Shown piece by piece: positions 60,201 to 64,000 of a DNA stretch of 64,000 nucleotides (positions are counted from its first letter, which is position 1; every line of letters starts with the position of its first letter). The notes beneath the pieces were generated by a model. It was not told where the DNA came from. It saw only the letters and a list, made by a program, of their open reading frames with translations, and made no database searches. The DNA comes from Diphasiastrum complanatum (taxonomy: Eukaryota; Streptophyta; Lycopodiopsida; Lycopodiales; Lycopodiaceae). Where the stretch lies: the NCBI GenBank assembly GCA_029204225.1, contig CM055095.1, positions 14,288,049-14,352,048 of the forward strand, read 5' to 3'. A program made the translations under genes and the position numbers.

Positions 60201-61060
60201 CCACCTCCTGGTTTCTTTTCACGTCCCCCACTTCCTGAGCCACACTTTGCTCGAGACTTTCGTGATAGGGTACAACTTGCTACCTATTCCGGTTCCTCTG
60301 ACGGGAACTTATTAGAGAATTGGTTTGCTAAGCTTGACACATATTTTCAGATCTACCCTAAGACTGATCCTTAGAAGATCCAGTTGGCTGCTTTACATTT
60401 AGATGGACGCGCCGCCACGTGGTGGCGAGTTTATAGAGCTGATCCTGATCGGGAAGGGCTCCATGTATGGCATACTTTTCATCGTGACCTCCGTCATGCT
60501 ATGATTGATCCTCAGTGGCTCGACCGCCAACATGGTACATTCCGTAGTCTCACTCAGACCAATGATCTTGCTTCTTATACAGATAGTTTATGGAGCTTTC
60601 TTATCTTTTCACGGATCTACAGCCCACTGAGCTTATTTCTCGTTAAATTGTTGGGCTTCGTGGTGCTTTACTTTATGATGTTTCTTCCTTCCGTCCTCCC
60701 ACACTTGTTGAGGCGATGTCTCTTGCCAGTACTTTACAGCATAAGTACTCTGACACCCTTCCTTCCCGCTTCTCCCGACCCCGTCCTTCTGCTTCATCTT
60801 TTCCCGCTACATCCACCCCTACACCTGCCCCTTCTGTTCCAGCTCTCTCCATTGTCCCTTCGTCTCCTCATCCTCCAACTGCTCGACCTGCTTTTGTCCG
60901 ACGTTACACGTCTGCAGAGTTCGCTGACCTTCAGCAGAAGCATCTTTGCTTTCGTTGTAAGAGTCCTGACCATTTTGCCCGTGATTGCCGTCAGCCTCTC
61001 CCTACTACTACTGCTGTTTTTTACCATGAGGGCACTACTCCAGATGATTCCGATATCTAC
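60201..61060 (+). pseudogene. Ty3-1 gag, C-terminal part with zinc knuckle
   Basis: It resumes the interrupted gag: PPGFFSRPPLPEPHFARDFR, LATYSGSSDGNLLENWFAKLDTYF, an in-frame TAG at 60372, then LAALHLDGRAATWWRVYRAD, DPQWLDRQHGTFRSLTQTND. A frameshift near 60600 moves the reading to the frame of LASTLQHKYSDTLPSRF. A Ser/Pro/Thr-rich stretch and a zinc knuckle follow, CFRCKSPDHFARDC, at 60947-60988. The capsid is of the usual Ty3 type. Confidence 0.82.
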
Positions 61061-61336
61061 ATTCATATTTCTGATGAGCCTGACCTATCCTCTGAGCCTT
61101 CCACTGATTTACTTCCTGCTACTTGCCATGCTCAACTTGCCTATGCTACTTGGACAGGGCGTCCTGGTCCTCGCTCCATTCGGTTACGTGTACGTATTAC
61201 AGGTCGTGAGCATATTGCTTTAGTTGATACTGGCAGCACTCATTCTTTTATTAGCAGTTATATCACTAGTCGGATCTGTGCTTCACCTGACAGACCTTCG
61301 TTCTGGATATTACCCAATCAGGATGCACCCTTCTAA
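61061..61336 (+). pseudogene. Ty3-1 protease, truncated
   Basis: Continuing the zinc-knuckle frame, the protease shows ALVDTGSTHSFISS with a normal D-T-G triad (about 61220-61255). About 10 residues later, near 61290, the sequence jumps to RT (TDLRSGYYPIRMHPSNEHKTAF) in another frame. The rest of protease and the first part of RT are deleted. Confidence 0.8.
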
Positions 61337-63065
61337 CGAACATAAGACTGCTTTTCGTACTCATCTTGGTTTATATGAATTTCGTGTGCTTCCTTTTGGT
61401 GTTACTAATGGCCCTCCTACGTTCCAGAATGTGATGAATAACGTCATGCGTCCGCTTCTTGGTCATTGTGTCTTGGTTTATTTTGATGATATCCTTATTT
61501 TTAGTCAGTCTCTTGCTGAGCATGTTTCTCGTCTTTCCTCTGTATTTCAGTTACTTGTACATCACCAGTTATTTGCTAAGTTGTCTAAATGTTCTTTTGT
61601 TGTTTCTGAGATCGAGTTTCTTGGTTTTCTTGTTTGTAATGGACACATTCGTCTGGACCCTCATTAGGTTCAGGCCATCCAAGATTGGCCTATACCAACT
61701 GATATTCATCATGTTTGTATGTTCCTTGGGTTAGCCACTCACCTTCATCGTCCAGTTCCTCATTTTGCCACTATTGCAGCTCCTCTTCATGCACTTTTGA
61801 AGAAGTCTAGTACTTTTCTTTGGACTTCTGATTGTCAGTCAGCATTTAATATTCTTCGTCGTGCTGTTGTTGATGCTGCCGTTATGTGTTTACCACAGTT
61901 TGATCAGAAGTTTCTTGTTGAGACTGATGCTAGTAATGTTTGTTTGGGTGCTTTACTTCACCAGTCACAATGTATTATCGCTTATGAGTCGCGTCGTCTT
62001 CGCTCTTATGAGCAACGTTATTCTGTGCATGAGAAAGAGCTTCTTGCTATTATCTATCTTAAGAAGTGGCGTCATTATCTGTATCGAGTTCCATTTGACA
62101 TTATTACTGATCACCAATCTTTACGTTATCTGTTTTCTCAACGTGACCTTAGTGATCGTCAATTTCGTTGGTTGCAGTTTTTACAGTCTTTTAATTTTTC
62201 CATATTGTATCGTCCTGGTCGTGCTAACACTGCTGCTAATGCATTATCTCGTCTTCTAGCTTTGTTGAATACACTCATTTCTACTATTCCTCCATGGTTT
62301 GATGATCTACCTGCTGCATACCTTACATGTTCTGATTTTTGTGATGTTTATAGTTCTGCCCCACCTGTTTCGTCCCGTCCTTATCAGGTTTACTTCATTG
62401 TTGACAACCGTCTTTATCGTTATGATTCTCTTTGTATTCCTAGTTCCTTGGGTATCCGTTCCCAATTGTTGTCGGATGCTCATTCCTCTCCTGTTGGGGG
62501 TCACTTTGGTTTTCAAAAGTCTTATGCTCGTCTAAAAGACCATTTCTATTGGCCCTTTCTTCGATCTGATCTTGCTATACTTATTCGTACCTGCCCTTTT
62601 TGTCTTCGTAATAAGTACTCTCGTGCTAAATCTGCTGGTTTGCTCCAGAGTTGGCCTAGTCCTCATCGCCAGTGGACTGATATATTTATGGACTTTATCC
62701 TTGGCCTTCCCCATACCCAGCGTGGTCACGATTCATGTATGGTGGTAGTTGACAGGTTCTCGAAACAGGCACATTTTATACCAGTTCGCAGTACTATCAC
62801 AGCAGAGCAGTGTGCACGTTTGTTCCTATCAGAGATTTTCCGCCTGCATGGATTTCCTCGTACTATCCTTTCTGATCGGGATAGTAAGTTTACATCTATA
62901 TTCTGGACAGAGCTTATGCGTATATTGGATGTACAGCTTTTTATGGGTTCTGCTTATCATTCTACCTCTGATGGGCAGTCTGAGGTCTTAACAGGATCCT
63001 TGAGGATTATTTACGCCATTTTGTTACTCCTTCAGGGAAGGATTGGGATCAGCATTTATGTTTAG
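61290..63065 (+). pseudogene. Ty3-1 RT, RNase H and integrase
   Basis: One frame with a single in-frame TAG at 61665. RT: TAFRTHLGLYEFRVLPFGVTNGPPTF, catalytic YFDDILIFS, then FLGFLVCNGHIRLDP. RNase H: LVETDASNVCLGALLHQ, YSVHEKELLAIIY, ITDHQSLRYLF, ANTAANALSR. Integrase: zinc H/C set with HSSPVGGHFG and CPFCLRNK, then [39 protein letters not shown] and TSDGQSEV. A frameshift at about 62990 ends the open stretch. Catalytic residues remain, but the N-terminal half of RT is missing. Confidence 0.88.
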
Positions 63066-63800
63066 CAGAGTATAGCTATAATAGCTCTGTTAGTACCAGC
63101 ACAGGTGTCTCACCATTTTTCTTATCTCAAGGATATGCACCTCTTTTACCTGGCATTCCTCTCCCTCCTGAGGATACACCTGTCACACTTGCATCTTTTC
63201 TATCAGGTTCGAGAGCTTATTACCCGGGCCAGTTCTCATTTACAGCATGTTCAGCAACGTTATCAGACCTAAGTTGATCGTCACCGCCGCCATGTTGAGT
63301 TTCAGCTTGGAGATATGGTTTATCTACGCCTACAGTTTGCACATCATCATTTTGTCCAGGGCCATGCTTCTACTGAGAAGCTTGCACCACGTTATTATGG
63401 GCCTTATCGCATTTTGGAGGTTCTTAGTCCAGTTACATATCGCTTACAGCTTCCTGCTTCCACACGCGCCTGTGATGTATTCCATGTCAGTTTATTACGT
63501 GCTGCTATTGAGGATGATGGTCCTTGTGATGCTGAGTTTCCTACTGCTCCAGAGTTATTTCCATTTTTACCTGCTGCTATATTACAGGTTCGTCTATACC
63601 ATAGTCGACGCCGCCGGCAGATTCGGTTTTTGGTCCAGTGAGATGGTCGTCCTATTGAGGAGGCCACATGGGAGCCTATTGATGTCTTTTATCATACACC
63701 ATCACTTGCGGATCAGGCTCGTGCTCTTGCTGCACTTGTTGATTCCTCTACATCAGATGTTGTTCTAGCTGTTGATGCACCAGGGCTTGCTGCTACTTGA
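63066..63800 (+). pseudogene. Ty3-1 integrase C-terminus with chromodomain-like end
   Basis: After the frameshift the reading frame is recovered in pieces: an EYSYNSSVSTSTGVSPFFLS-type segment, VYLRLQFAHHHFVQGHASTEKLAPRYYGPYRILE (GPY/F module), VTYRLQLPASTRACDVFHVS, and a tail where a Trp-to-stop change (TGA at 63639) precedes DGRPIEEATWEP. This gives an idea of what the matching segment looks like in a longer gypsy tail than that of Ty3-2. Confidence 0.78.
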
Positions 63801-63848
63801 TCCAGTTTCTTTTCGGCAGTTGGGTCTTTTTCTTTTGTGCCAGGGAGA

Positions 63849-64000
63849 GTTATGGACTTGGCTCATTACATTCGCCGCGTCCATTTACATTTACTTTACT
63901 TTATGCATAAGCAGGCCCTGGGCCCTTTTTTATTCATTAGTGACACTTAGACTATATGGTTGGCCTTTGGCCTTATTATTCATTATCAGGCCATTTGGAC
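63849..64000 (+). repeat. Ty3-1 3' LTR, first 152 bases
   Basis: It begins GTTATGGACTTGG directly after the purine tract CAGGGAGA and matches 52542 onward with a few differences (GGACTTGG versus GGACTCGG; CCGCG versus CCACG). The window ends inside it. Confidence 0.88.

Larger units (their letters stand above)
52542..64000 (+). mobile_element. Ty3-1 gypsy retrotransposon (host of Ty3-2), runs off the window
   Basis: The order is 5' LTR (52542-52982), primer site (52984-52995), leader, gag (53695 onward, split at 53961/60196 by Ty3-2), zinc knuckle, protease, RT, RNase H, integrase, C-terminal domain (to about 63800), purine tract CAGGGAGAG and the first 152 bases of the 3' LTR. The LTR ends are GTTATG...CATAAC, a 6-base inverted repeat instead of the usual TG...CA. 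Several stops, frameshifts and a large protease-RT deletion mark it as dead. It sits in the 5' LTR of Copia-B. Confidence 0.88.

Noticed and set aside
60794-61066. 90-codon - strand frame
   Set aside because: It is antisense to the Ser/Pro-rich part of Ty3-1 gag.
62299-62729. Several Leu/Val-rich or basic frames
   Set aside because: They are shadows of the Ty3-1 RNase H and integrase frame, caused by its T-rich codons.

Overview
The window looks like nuclear DNA of a land plant with a large, transposon-rich genome. Support comes from two spliced plant-type genes with GT/AG introns, plant Ty1/copia and Ty3/gypsy LTR retrotransposons primed by tRNA-iMet or tRNA-Asp-type sites, and long (AG)n arrays. 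The species cannot be fixed from the sequence. No bacterial operon, rRNA, tRNA or CRISPR array was seen.

Two cellular genes are supported. (1) On the + strand, 14709-22378, seven exons encode a 702-residue type II membrane protein with a galectin domain and a GT31 galactosyltransferase domain. It resembles the GALT hydroxyproline-O-galactosyltransferases of arabinogalactan-protein glycosylation. Every splice junction keeps the frame. (2) On the - strand, 44457-43343, three exons encode most of a receptor-like kinase domain of the LRR-VIII type. Its glycine-rich loop and ectodomain exons are not visible in the window.

Nearly everything else is retroelement sequence. Names used here: Copia-A, -B, -C and -E are copia families; LTR-D is a tRNA-Asp-primed non-autonomous family; Ty3-1 and Ty3-2 are gypsy elements. 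Region by region: 1-1500 gag-only LTR relic; 1640-4020 rearranged Copia-B relic around one LTR; 5455-9126 Copia-E relic interrupted by a 2.9-kb LTR-D element (TSD ATTGT) with an unrecognised ORF; 10195-11880 copia pieces; 11894-13058 (AG)n arrays; 13.1-22.4 kb GALT gene and its upstream region; 25.3-26.7 kb copia and LTR-D pieces; 27.3-31.8 kb chimera of Copia-B and Copia-A on the - strand; 31.8-35.3 kb Copia-C on the + strand, ending in an LTR with a primer site on its far side; 35.6-38.0 kb Copia pieces; 38-43.3 kb mostly featureless; 43.3-44.5 kb kinase; 47.0-64.0 kb a three-deep nest.

In that nest, a Copia-B element (- strand) has its 5' LTR split by Ty3-1 (+ strand), whose gag is split by Ty3-2 (- strand). 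Ty3-2 has two 358-bp LTRs that read as identical, a perfect 5-bp target duplication (CTAAC), matching primer and polypurine sites, and a 1494-codon Gag-Pol frame. It is the youngest element here. Its integrase tail is broken just before the chromodomain.
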